A DNA stretch of 64,000 nucleotides from Azospirillum lipoferum (GTDB lineage Bacteria; Pseudomonadota; Alphaproteobacteria; Azospirillales; Azospirillaceae). This document shows, piece by piece, positions 1 through 11,775 of the stretch; the stretch's first letter is position 1; each line of letters starts with the position of its first letter. A program made the translations under genes and the position numbers. The notes under the pieces were generated by a model. That model worked only from the letters and a program-made list of their open reading frames with translations, searched no databases and had not been told where the DNA came from. The stretch is taken from assembly GCF_024170005.1 (NCBI RefSeq), contig NZ_JALJXJ010000012.1, positions 1 through 64,000 of the forward strand, written 5' to 3'.

Positions 1-132
1 TAAGCTGCTGTTTTCTCTTCCGTTTCTCCGCCGGCGCCGCACTGTCGTTCAGCGCCCCGCCGTCGGTGGAGCGGGTTATAGGCGCCCTCCCCCAAGACGC
101 GCAAGAGCTTTTTTCGTCCCTCATGACGATTT

Positions 133-220
133 TTTGACCGGCGCTATTCCAAGCCGGGCGCCGGCCGCAATCATTGAAAGGTTTGACCTTTTGACCATAG
201 GATTGCTCAGATCCCATAGT
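133..220 (+). promoter_or_regulatory. TTTGACC repeats and weak promoter before the GntR gene
   Basis: Three copies of TTTGACC lie at 133-139, 182-188 and 190-196. The last one supplies a -35-like TTGACC (191-196), with a poor -10-like CATAGT at 215-220 (18-nt spacer). If used, transcription would begin almost at the ATG at 229, giving a leaderless or very short leader message. No strong Shine-Dalgarno precedes that ATG. The repeats could be binding sites for the regulator itself. This is pattern reading only. Confidence 0.25.
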
Positions 221-228
221 GAGCGGCC

Positions 229-993
229 ATGCCCGTCGAGTTTGAAAGCGTCGTCACCGTCAGCGCGGCCAAGCAGATCGCCGACAGCCTGCGTGCCGCC
301 ATCATGGACGGCCGGCTGAAGGTGGATGAGCGGCTGCCTACGGAAGAGGAATTGGCTCATCGCTTCAAGGTGTCCCGCCCGACGGTGCGCGAAGCCTTGA
401 AACGTCTGGCAGCCCAGCATCTGATCCGTTCCCGCCGCGGGCCGACCGGCGGCAACTTCGTCGCCAGCCCGGCGCCGGAGGATGCGGCGCGATCGCTGGC
501 CAACACCACCACACTGATGGTCGCGGTCGGCGACATTGGCCTGGCCGACATGGCGACGGCGCGACTGGAGCTGGAGGGTGTCTGTTGCCGACTGGCTGCC
601 GCGCGGGACGATGCGGATCTGGCCACCTCCCTGGCGACGATGCGGGAGGAGTTGGTACGACAGCGCGATGCCGCCTTGTCGGACGAGGAGTTCTGCGCAT
701 CGGACGTCCGGTTCCACCGTGCGCTGGTGGATGCCGCGGACAATGCCCTGCTGTCCTATCTGATGCATGCGGTGGTCGAGGCGCTGCAGCCGGTCAGCAA
801 CATGATCATCTACCGGGTGCGCGAACGCGAGGCCATCGTCGGTTTCCACGCCCGATTGCTGCAGGCGTTGGAACTGCGGAATGCCGAGGCCGCGACGGCA
901 GCGCTCGGTGATCTGGTCGCCTATACCCGCGACCGCCACCGGGAGGCCCTCGACCGCCGGGCAAAGAGCGCCGGGTCAGGCCCGAAGGACTGA
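229..993 (+). CDS. FadR-subfamily GntR transcriptional regulator (FCD domain)
   Basis: A 254-residue DNA-binding regulator. The N-terminal winged helix (about residues 10-75) carries the GntR pattern with LPTEEELAHRFKVSRPTVREAL and a following RRGPTGGNFV wing. The remainder is the all-helical FCD ligand domain, with conserved acidic and histidine positions such as DVRFHRAL and GFHARLL that usually bind a metal and a carboxylate ligand. Members of this family control catabolism of organic acids and sugar acids. It is monocistronic and convergent with the next gene, so its target cannot be read from an operon. Repeats upstream may be its own operator. The ligand is unknown. Confidence 0.88.
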   Translation: MPVEFESVVTVSAAKQIADSLRAAIMDGRLKVDERLPTEEELAHRFKVSRPTVREALKRLAAQHLIRSRRGPTGGNFVASPAPEDAARSLANTTTLMVAVGDIGLADMATARLELEGVCCRLAAARDDADLATSLATMREELVRQRDAALSDEEFCASDVRFHRALVDAADNALLSYLMHAVVEALQPVSNMIIYRVREREAIVGFHARLLQALELRNAEAATAALGDLVAYTRDRHREALDRRAKSAGSGPKD

Positions 994-1007
994 GGCCGAA
1001 GACCGCA

Positions 1008-1463
1008 TCACTTCCCGGAGCCCGGCAGGAGCCCGGCGACTCCGGTTCCGATGCTGTGACCCTGCCGCTTCAGCCACAGGAAGGCGGGAGTGGCCACGGC
1101 CCCAACCGTGCAGCCACCGGCCATCGTCGCCACCACGACCGGAACCGCCACGGCGGTGCCGGTGGCGGCCACTCCGGCCTCTGCCGCAAACAGGGCGACG
1201 CCGCCGGCGGCAATGGTCGCGGCACCGACACCGGCAGCCATCAGCATGCAGCCCATACCCACCGCTTCCGTGTCGGTCATCGGTTCCAGTGCCGAAGAGG
1301 CCCGCGGAGGGACATCGGCCCTGGCAACCGAAGCGCCGCCGGTGACCATAGCGCAGACGGCGACAGCCGCCAGCACAACCCCGGTCGACCGCCGACGTGC
1401 ATCGAAATGACCATCGCTTCCCATCCTGAACAGGCCTTCAGCGACTTCGGCTCCCCACGGCAT
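1008..1463 (-). CDS. Small Ala/Gly-rich membrane protein, unknown
   Basis: At most 151 residues, or 139 if it starts at the internal Met at 1427. I do not recognise a family. The sequence has an N-terminal hydrophobic segment ending in a plausible signal-peptidase site (ASVARA, then DVPP). A long Gly/Ala/Val hydrophobic stretch follows at about residues 70-130, enough for two membrane segments. A short basic tail follows. It resembles small exported or inner-membrane proteins with glycine-zipper-like helices. It stands alone between two convergent neighbours, so context gives no function. Both possible starts have only weak ribosome sites. Confidence 0.55.
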   Translation of the reverse strand: MPWGAEVAEGLFRMGSDGHFDARRRSTGVVLAAVAVCAMVTGGASVARADVPPRASSALEPMTDTEAVGMGCMLMAAGVGAATIAAGGVALFAAEAGVAATGTAVAVPVVVATMAGGCTVGAVATPAFLWLKRQGHSIGTGVAGLLPGSGK

Positions 1464-1560
1464 CTGTCATGTCCTGTCGCCACATCCGTCCGACAAGCAT
1501 GCCACAGCCCGCGCTTCCGGCCACCCAATTATATGGACGGACGGCCGGACGGGGAACGGC

Positions 1561-3972
1561 TCAGCCGATCGCACGCAAGTGACGGACCGGCCGGCCGGGA
1601 GACGCCGCCTCCGCCGCGGCGACGATGCCGCTGGCGTCGATGCCGTAGTGGCGATAGAGATCGGTAATGGTGCCGGTCTGACCGAAATGCTCCACACCCA
1701 GCGCCCGCGTGCGGTGGCCGGCAACGGAGCCGAGCCATCCCAGCGTTGTCGGATGGCCGTCCACCACCGTGACCAGGGCGCAATGGGGCGGCAGCCCGTC
1801 GAGCAGCCGCTCGATATGGCCGCGGGCATGCCCGAGACCACGTTCGCGCGCCCGCTGGGCCGCACTCCAGCCCGCATGCAGCCGGTCGGCGGAGGTCACC
1901 GCCAGCAACCCGACATCGCGCCGGTCCTCTCCCAGCATGCCGACGGCGGCGATGGCCTCCGGCGCCACGGCACCGGTGTAGGCGATCACCACCTGGGCGT
2001 TCGGCCCAGGCTTGCGCAGCCAATAGGCACCGTCGACGATGTCGTGGGCGAGATCCTCGTCCATCGTCCGGGTCGGCTGTTCCAGCGCGCGGGAGGACAG
2101 GCGCAGATAGACGGAACCGCCGGTCTCGTCGCGCAGCCAGTTGCGCTCGCTGGGGGTGCCCTCCCCGTCCCGCTGCATGTAATCGAAGGCCCAGCGCATC
2201 ACCACGGCCAGTTCGTCGGCGAAGGCCGGCTCGAAATAGGCCAGTCCGTCCTGGGCCATCCCGACCAGCGGGGTGGCGATGGACTGGTGCGCCCCGCCCT
2301 CCGGCGCCAGCGTGATGCCGGACGGAGTCGCCACCAGCATGAAGCGGGCATCCTGGTAGCAGGCATAATTGAGCTGGTCGGCACCGCGCATGATGAAGGG
2401 ATCATAGACGGTGCCGATCGGCAGCAGCCGCTCCCCGAACAGGCTGTGCGAGAGGCCGAGCGCCGACAGCAGGATGAACAGGTTGGACTCCGCGATGCCC
2501 AACTCCAGATGCTGGCCCTTCGGCGAGAATTCCCAGCTGTAGGTGGAGGGGATGCGTTCCTTCTTGAACAGGTCGGCCAGTTCGTTCCTGGCGAACAGGC
2601 CGCGGCGGTTCACCCAGGCGCCCAGGTTGGTGGAGACGGTGACGTCGGGTGCCGTGGTGACGATGCGTTCGGCCAGTGCCGAGCGCTCCCGCCCGATCTC
2701 GTTCAGGATCAGGCCGAAGGCGGCCTGGGTCGACAGGCTCTTCTGCGTCGGCACCGCCAGCGCGGCCGGCACGGTGACCACCGGCGCCTCGTAGCGGCGG
2801 CGGCCCTTCCGGGCAAAGGGAACGCGGCGCAGGAAGTCCTCCAGGGCGGAATCCGGCAGGGAGAGGCCCTCGAACCGGTCCCATTCATGGCCGGGACGGA
2901 CCTTGTTGGCGGCGCGGAAACCATCCATCTGCTCCCGCGTCAGCAGACCGGAATGGTTGTCCTTGTGGCCGGCCAGCGGCAGGCCGAAGCCCTTGACGGT
3001 GTAGGCGATGAAGCAGACCGGCCGGTCGTGGGTACGGGCCCGGGCGAAGGCCTCCAGCAGCGAGGGCAGGTCATGGCCGCCGAGGTTGCCCATCAGCCGG
3101 GCCAGCTCCTCGTCGTTGCGGCGCTCGATCAGGCGGGTGACGTCGCCCTGGTCGCCCAGATCGTCCATCAGGCGGCGGCGCCATGCGGCTCCGCCCTGAT
3201 AGGTCAGGGCCGAATAGAGCTGGTTCGGGCAGGTGTCGATCCAGTGGCGCAGGCGCTCGCCGCCCGGCTCCTGGAAGGCCTCCTGCATCAGGGTGCCGTA
3301 TTTCAGGATCACCACGTCCCAGCCGAAGGCGCGGAAGATGTTCTCCAGCCGCTCCCACAGCCCCTCGCGGATCACCGCATCCAGGCTCTGGCGGTTGTAG
3401 TCGACGATCCACCAGGTGTTGCGCACGCCATGCTTCCAGCCCTCCTGCAGGGCTTCGAAGATGTTGCCCTCGTCCATCTCGGCATCGCCGACCAGCGAGA
3501 CCATGCGGCCTTCCGGCAGGCCGGCGGCCCAGCCCTTGGCCTTCAGGTAATCCTGCACCAGCGAGGCGAAGAGGGTCTGCGCCACTCCCAGCCCGACCGA
3601 GCCGGTGGAGAAATCGACGTCGTCCACGTCCTTGGTGCGGGACGGGTAGGACTGGGCGCCCTTGTAGCCGCGGAAATTCTCCAGCTTCTCCCGCGTCTGG
3701 TTGCCCAGCAGATACTGGATGGCGTGGAAGATGGGGCTGGCATGGGGCTTCACCGCCACCCGGTCCTCCGGCCGCAGGGCCGAGAAATAGAGTGCCGTCA
3801 GGATGGTGGACATCGAGGCGCTGGAGGCCTGATGGCCGCCGATCTTCAGCCCGTCCAGGTTGGGGCGGACATGGTTGGCGTTGTGGATGGTCCAGGACGC
3901 GAGCCAGAGTACCTTGCGCTCCAGCTCGGCCAGGCAGGCGAGATCGGCGGAGGTCGGCTGGGTCGCGGTCAT
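1561..3972 (-). CDS. Homodimeric 2-oxoacid dehydrogenase E1 (AceE/MdeB-like)
   Basis: An 803-residue thiamine-diphosphate enzyme of the AceE type (alpha and beta parts fused), somewhat shorter than the roughly 885-residue pyruvate dehydrogenase E1. The N-terminal half shows GGHQASSASM and the ThDP motif starting GDAEMDE at about residue 162, with a downstream DYNRQSLD. The central part has the transketolase-like pyrimidine domain (ELGIAESNL). No E2 or E3 genes are nearby. The gene is divergent from an Lrp/AsnC regulator. That arrangement matches MdeB, the 2-ketobutyrate dehydrogenase E1 of Pseudomonas methionine degradation, paired with the Lrp-type MdeR. A role in branched or short 2-oxoacid catabolism is therefore inferred; pyruvate as substrate is not excluded. 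Confidence 0.82.
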   Translation of the reverse strand: MTATQPTSADLACLAELERKVLWLASWTIHNANHVRPNLDGLKIGGHQASSASMSTILTALYFSALRPEDRVAVKPHASPIFHAIQYLLGNQTREKLENFRGYKGAQSYPSRTKDVDDVDFSTGSVGLGVAQTLFASLVQDYLKAKGWAAGLPEGRMVSLVGDAEMDEGNIFEALQEGWKHGVRNTWWIVDYNRQSLDAVIREGLWERLENIFRAFGWDVVILKYGTLMQEAFQEPGGERLRHWIDTCPNQLYSALTYQGGAAWRRRLMDDLGDQGDVTRLIERRNDEELARLMGNLGGHDLPSLLEAFARARTHDRPVCFIAYTVKGFGLPLAGHKDNHSGLLTREQMDGFRAANKVRPGHEWDRFEGLSLPDSALEDFLRRVPFARKGRRRYEAPVVTVPAALAVPTQKSLSTQAAFGLILNEIGRERSALAERIVTTAPDVTVSTNLGAWVNRRGLFARNELADLFKKERIPSTYSWEFSPKGQHLELGIAESNLFILLSALGLSHSLFGERLLPIGTVYDPFIMRGADQLNYACYQDARFMLVATPSGITLAPEGGAHQSIATPLVGMAQDGLAYFEPAFADELAVVMRWAFDYMQRDGEGTPSERNWLRDETGGSVYLRLSSRALEQPTRTMDEDLAHDIVDGAYWLRKPGPNAQVVIAYTGAVAPEAIAAVGMLGEDRRDVGLLAVTSADRLHAGWSAAQRARERGLGHARGHIERLLDGLPPHCALVTVVDGHPTTLGWLGSVAGHRTRALGVEHFGQTGTITDLYRHYGIDASGIVAAAEAASPGRPVRHLRAIG

Positions 3973-4069
3973 GGGGCTGCTCCCGAACGGGGGGTTGATG
4001 GTTGGAAGAGCCTATCATTCGCGACCCGGCAGGTGCTTGCGAAGTGGCGCCGGCTGCGGTTCCGCTTTA

Positions 4070-4110
4070 GCATCGGATGCCAGGATAACAATGGAAACAG
4101 CATCCGATGC
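4070..4110. promoter_or_regulatory. Paired palindromic operators GCATCNGATGC
   Basis: Two copies of the perfect palindrome GCATC-N-GATGC lie at 4070-4080 and 4100-4110. Their centres are 30 bp apart, about three helical turns. They sit in the 134-bp divergent gap between the E1 gene and the Lrp/AsnC gene. The second copy overlaps the regulator's ATG (4107). Same-face spacing and position fit autoregulation plus control of the E1 gene by the Lrp-type protein. The assignment to that regulator is inference. Confidence 0.55.
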
Positions 4111-4589
4111 CAAAACAGCCTCTCGACCGCATCGACCGCAAGATCCTGGCCGCCCTTCAGCAGGACGGCAGGCTGCCCAACAACGAACTGGCGGAACGGG
4201 TCGGCCTGTCGCCTTCCCCCTGCCTGCGCCGGGTCAGGGCGCTGGAGGAGGCGGGAGTGATCGCCCGCTATGTGGCGCTGGTCGATCCGGCCTCCGTCGA
4301 TCTGCCGGTCAACATCTTCGTCAATGTCAGCCTGGAACGGCAGGTGGAGGCGCGGCTCGACGGCTTCGAGGCGGCGGTAATGGCCCGGCCGGAGGTGCTG
4401 GAATGCTATCTGATGACCGGTGACGCCGATTACCTGCTGCGGGTGGTGGTGCCGGACCTTGCCAGCTATGAACGGTTCCTGAAGGAACACCTGACCCGCA
4501 TCCCCGGCGTCGCCAGCATCCGCTCCAGCTTCGCCTTGAAGCAGGTGCGCTACCGCACCGCCCTGCCGCTGGAGCATCTGGGAGAATGA
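4107..4589 (+). CDS. Lrp/AsnC family transcriptional regulator
   Basis: 160 residues, the normal length for the family. The N-terminal helix-turn-helix (about residues 8-60) shows the typical LDRIDRKILAALQQDGR, NNELAERVGLS and SPCLRRVRALEEAGVI segments. The C-terminal RAM domain ends with GVASIRSSFALKQV, characteristic of the effector-binding fold. A GGAAA element sits 9 nt before the ATG. It is divergent from the 2-oxoacid dehydrogenase E1 gene and most likely controls it in response to an amino acid. A palindromic site covers its own start codon. Confidence 0.9.
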   Translation: MPKQPLDRIDRKILAALQQDGRLPNNELAERVGLSPSPCLRRVRALEEAGVIARYVALVDPASVDLPVNIFVNVSLERQVEARLDGFEAAVMARPEVLECYLMTGDADYLLRVVVPDLASYERFLKEHLTRIPGVASIRSSFALKQVRYRTALPLEHLGE

Positions 4590-4596
4590 AACCTCA

Positions 4597-5874
4597 TCAC
4601 TCCGCCGCCACTGGTTTGGCACGGCCGCCGATCATCGGCACCAGGACAGCTGCAAACAGGCAGAGGGCCCCGGCGGTGGCGAAGGCCGGCAGGTAGGTCT
4701 GCAACGTGCTGCGCGACAGGCCGGCGCCGAAGGCCGCAGCGGCGGCACCCAGCTGGTGGCCGGCGAAGATCCAGCCGAAGACGAGATTGGCACGCTCCCG
4801 CCCGAACCGCTCCGCGGTCAGGCGTACGGTCGGCGGCACGGTGGCGATCCAATCCAGCCCATAGAAGACGGCGAAGACCGACAGGCCGTAAAGCGTGAAA
4901 TCCGAATAGGGCAGATAGAGCAGCGACAGGCCGCGCAGGCCATAATACCAGACCAGGAGCCAGCGGTTGTCGTAGCGGTCGGACAGCCAGCCCGACCCGA
5001 CGGTACCGACGAAGTCGAAGATGCCCATCAGCGCCAGCAGGCCGGCCGCCTGCACCTCCGGCACGCTGAAATCGACGCAGAGCGGGATCAGGTGCGTCTG
5101 GATCAGGCCGTTGGTGCTGGCGCCGCAGATGAAGAAGGTGGCGAACAGCACCCAGAAGGTCCGCGTCACCGCCGCATTGCGCAAAGCACCCAGCGCAGCC
5201 GCCAGGATGGCACCGGCAGGAACAGCAGGCGGTGCACCCTCGACCTCACCGAAGGCGGACAGGCCGAGATTGGCCGGATGGTCGCGCATCAGCGCCAGCA
5301 TTGCCAGGGCGGCCACAGCGATCAGGCCGCACAGCAGGGCGATGGCGCTGCGCCAGCCATAGGCCTCGGTCAGCATCGACAGCAGCGGCATGAAGACCAG
5401 CTGCCCGGTGGCCGAGCTGGCGGTCAGCAGCCCGATCACCAGACCGCGGCGGGCGACGAACCAGCGGGTGGCGATGGTGGCGCCCAGCACCATGGCGGTC
5501 AGCCCGGTGCCGAAACCGACGACAAAGCCCCACAGCAGGATCAACTGCCAGACCTCCCGCATCGCCAGCGAGGCCAGCAGCCCGCCGCCGACCAGCGTCA
5601 GAGAGGACAGCACCATGCGGCGGACACCGAAGCGGTTGATCATCGCGGCGGCGAAGGGCCCCATCAGCCCGAACAGCAGCAGGCGGATCGCCATGGCGGT
5701 GGAAATATCGGCGGTGTCCCAACCGAACTCCCGCTGGAGCGGCAGCAGCAGGACGCCGGGTGCCCCGACCGCCCCGGCGGACACCAGCATGGACAGGAAG
5801 GTGACGGCGACGACGACCCAGGCATAGTGGATGTCGCGCCGAGCCAGGGCGGCAGCGAGAGGGGTGGACAGCAT
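4597..5874 (-). CDS. MFS transporter
   Basis: 425 residues with twelve predicted membrane helices. It shows MFS loop signatures such as GWLSDRYDNRW between helices in the second half and a long central cytoplasmic loop near residues 200-220. It looks like a monocarboxylate/oxalate-type (OFA/MCT-like) permease. The specificity is not readable. It lies 39 nt downstream of an SDR dehydrogenase on the same strand, and the two probably form an operon, so the SDR may act on the transported compound. Its 3' end converges with the Lrp gene, with only 7 nt between them. Confidence 0.85.
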   Translation of the reverse strand: MLSTPLAAALARRDIHYAWVVVAVTFLSMLVSAGAVGAPGVLLLPLQREFGWDTADISTAMAIRLLLFGLMGPFAAAMINRFGVRRMVLSSLTLVGGGLLASLAMREVWQLILLWGFVVGFGTGLTAMVLGATIATRWFVARRGLVIGLLTASSATGQLVFMPLLSMLTEAYGWRSAIALLCGLIAVAALAMLALMRDHPANLGLSAFGEVEGAPPAVPAGAILAAALGALRNAAVTRTFWVLFATFFICGASTNGLIQTHLIPLCVDFSVPEVQAAGLLALMGIFDFVGTVGSGWLSDRYDNRWLLVWYYGLRGLSLLYLPYSDFTLYGLSVFAVFYGLDWIATVPPTVRLTAERFGRERANLVFGWIFAGHQLGAAAAAFGAGLSRSTLQTYLPAFATAGALCLFAAVLVPMIGGRAKPVAAE

Positions 5875-5913
5875 CGGCAGGGATCTCCGGTGGCTTGCCT
5901 GCTAATGAAGCGG

Positions 5914-6693
5914 CTATCGAGCGGTCACGCCGCCGTCGATGTTGATCGACTGGCCGGTGACGAAGCCGGCAGCGTCTGAGCAGAGCCAGAGAACCGCAGC
6001 GGCGACCTCTTCCGGACGGCCGACGCGGCCGACGGGATGAAGCGGCCCCAGCGCGGCCTCCACCTGATCGGCGCCGCCGAAGGAGGCCTGACTCATCGGC
6101 GTCTGGATGATCGCCGGGCAGACGGCGTTGACGCGCACGCCGAAGGCCGCCACTTCGATGGCCGCGGTGCGGGTCAGTCCCTCCACCGCCGCCTTGCTGG
6201 CGGAATAGGCGGCATTGCCGGCCATCCCGATCTGGCCCAGCACCGACCCGGTGTTGACGACCGCACCGCGGCCCTGGCCCCGCATGATCGCCAGTTCATG
6301 CTTCAGGCAGAGCCAGACGCCCTTGACGTTGACGGTCAGCACCCGGTCGAAAATCTCCTCCTCCATCTCGGTCAGCGGAGCGGCCTGATGGATGCCGGCA
6401 TTGTTGAAGGCGGCGTCGAGCCGGCCGTGGTCGCGCTCGATCCGCTCGAACAGGGCGGCGACCTCCGCCCCATCGGCCACGTCGGCGGCGACGAAGTGGC
6501 CGGTGCCGCCGGCGCGGCCGATCAACTCGACCGTCTCCAGCCCCTCCGCCTCGCGCCGGCCGGTGACGATCACAACCGCCCCCGCACCGGCAAAGGCAAG
6601 CGCCGTCGTCCGGCCGATACCTGACGTGCCGCCGGTGACCAGGGCGACCCGCCCTGTCATGTCCGCCCCGGTCGGGTTGACCGCAATGCTCAT
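5914..6693 (-). CDS. SDR family oxidoreductase
   Basis: A classical short-chain dehydrogenase/reductase of 259 residues. I chose the ATG at 6693, not the upstream Met, because AGGAGAGG lies 4 nt before it. The NAD(P)-binding TGGTSGIG occurs at about residues 20-27. NNAGI and the catalytic Tyr-Lys of YSASK (about residue 164), with a preceding Ser in NTGSVLG, are all present. The C-terminus ends INIDGGVTAR as in glucose-1-dehydrogenase/FabG-like members. It probably oxidises or reduces a hydroxy/keto substrate handled by the adjacent MFS carrier. A double palindrome upstream suggests repression by an unlinked regulator. Confidence 0.9.
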   Translation of the reverse strand: MSIAVNPTGADMTGRVALVTGGTSGIGRTTALAFAGAGAVVIVTGRREAEGLETVELIGRAGGTGHFVAADVADGAEVAALFERIERDHGRLDAAFNNAGIHQAAPLTEMEEEIFDRVLTVNVKGVWLCLKHELAIMRGQGRGAVVNTGSVLGQIGMAGNAAYSASKAAVEGLTRTAAIEVAAFGVRVNAVCPAIIQTPMSQASFGGADQVEAALGPLHPVGRVGRPEEVAAAVLWLCSDAAGFVTGQSINIDGGVTAR

Positions 6694-6747
6694 GATCCTC
6701 TCCTGTCCTTCATCCGGTTGATGCGCCCCAGCCAATGCCGAGCGCTA

Positions 6748-6795
6748 TTCATGATGGTCATCATCATTTCGATTTTTGATGATGTCCATCATGAA
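6748..6795. promoter_or_regulatory. Double operator ATGATGNNCATCAT
   Basis: Two copies of ATGATG-NN-CATCAT, each a perfect 6-bp inverted repeat, lie at 6751-6764 and 6779-6792. Their centres are 28 bp apart. The whole block 6748-6795 is itself a 19-bp inverted repeat with one mismatch and a 10-nt spacer. It lies about 55-100 bp upstream of the SDR ATG, where a dimeric repressor such as a TetR, MarR or GntR protein would bind. No candidate regulator gene is adjacent. Confidence 0.5.
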
Positions 6796-7414
6796 AAACC
6801 GGGTGAGCCCGGAATCCGGGAACCTCAGCCATGCGCAGCCCGAATGGCGCGATGCAGCAGGCGACACCACATGTGCGCGGAACGGACGGGAATCCGGCAA
6901 ACCGGCGGCCCCAGCCCGTGAATGCCCACCCATTTGGGAGGCTTGTTCTGGCTTTGGTTGCGCCGCAGCCGTACACCGGCAACCGGAACTGCGCATGGCG
7001 TCCGCCCTGGCGGAAGTCACCGATCAGCGGACGATGTGACGGGGCATGTGATGGCCCCGACACAGGGCTCTGCCCTTCGATTCAGTTCCATAAGGATAAG
7101 CTTGACCGTCGCCGCGCAACGGATCATGAAGGCGCGACCATGCGCGTTCATGTAACTGCATGTATCCGGTGCCGTCGGGTCTTCCACTTTCTTTTGGTTG
7201 GGCGAATGTTGCTTTCGCAGCGCTTGGGCAGCCCAAGACTTGTCATCTCCCATCGGTACGGGTGCCGACACGCCCAACGGCAAGCATTCGTTAACCATAA
7301 AGCGCCACAACTTGAGAGCGGCCCATCGCCGCGTTCAGCCGACCGCCGGGACCGCATAACGATCGGGTCCATTTGGCGCCACCGCGCTGATTCCTTTTGG
7401 AAGGCTGACACAGC
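6796..7414. other. Intergenic region before the NRPS gene
   Basis: About 620 bases without a gene I can support. Short open frames on both strands lack ribosome sites and show no protein-like composition. The block is the divergent control region of the SDR and NRPS genes. A TTAACCATAAAG element at 7291-7302 (a CtrA half-site-like TTAACCAT) lies about 113 bp before the NRPS start. The same 12-mer recurs at 28586-28597. Confidence 0.5.
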
Positions 7415-11521
<4,107 letters not shown>

Positions 11522-11543
11522 GCAGCCGGCGTCAGGGACGAGA

Positions 11544-11588
11544 AGAAAAGGCTGGTATTACCATTGCGGTGTGCCGGCCTTTTCTTTT
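11544..11588 (+). terminator. Rho-independent terminator after the NRPS gene
   Basis: AGAAAAGGCTGG at 11544-11555 pairs with CCGGCCTTTTCT at 11574-11585, with one T-G wobble. The right arm ends in TTTTCTTTT. It lies 23 nt after the NRPS stop codon. Confidence 0.75.
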
Positions 11589-11775
11589 GCCCGTCTTCGG
11601 CCGAAGACAAACCGTCGCGCACTGTTACTCCCGCCGGTGGTTGTCTCCGCCCCGCAGCGGTGTATAAGGGGGCCGAGCGCGGCCTGCCCCCTTCGCGCGC
11701 CCGGCCGGGCGCGTACCGCGGAGGCGAATGGCGGCCGTTGGATCGTCACGCCAGGTTCGTCAAAGGAACGCCCCA

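Noticed and set aside
1579..4260. An 893-codon plus-strand open frame opposite the E1 gene
   Set aside because: It has the same shadow composition, and it would run through the Lrp operator region and into the Lrp gene in another frame.
6745..7310. Overlapping short open frames in the NRPS upstream region
   Set aside because: No ribosome sites, no consistent frame, and partial overlap with the operator palindromes.
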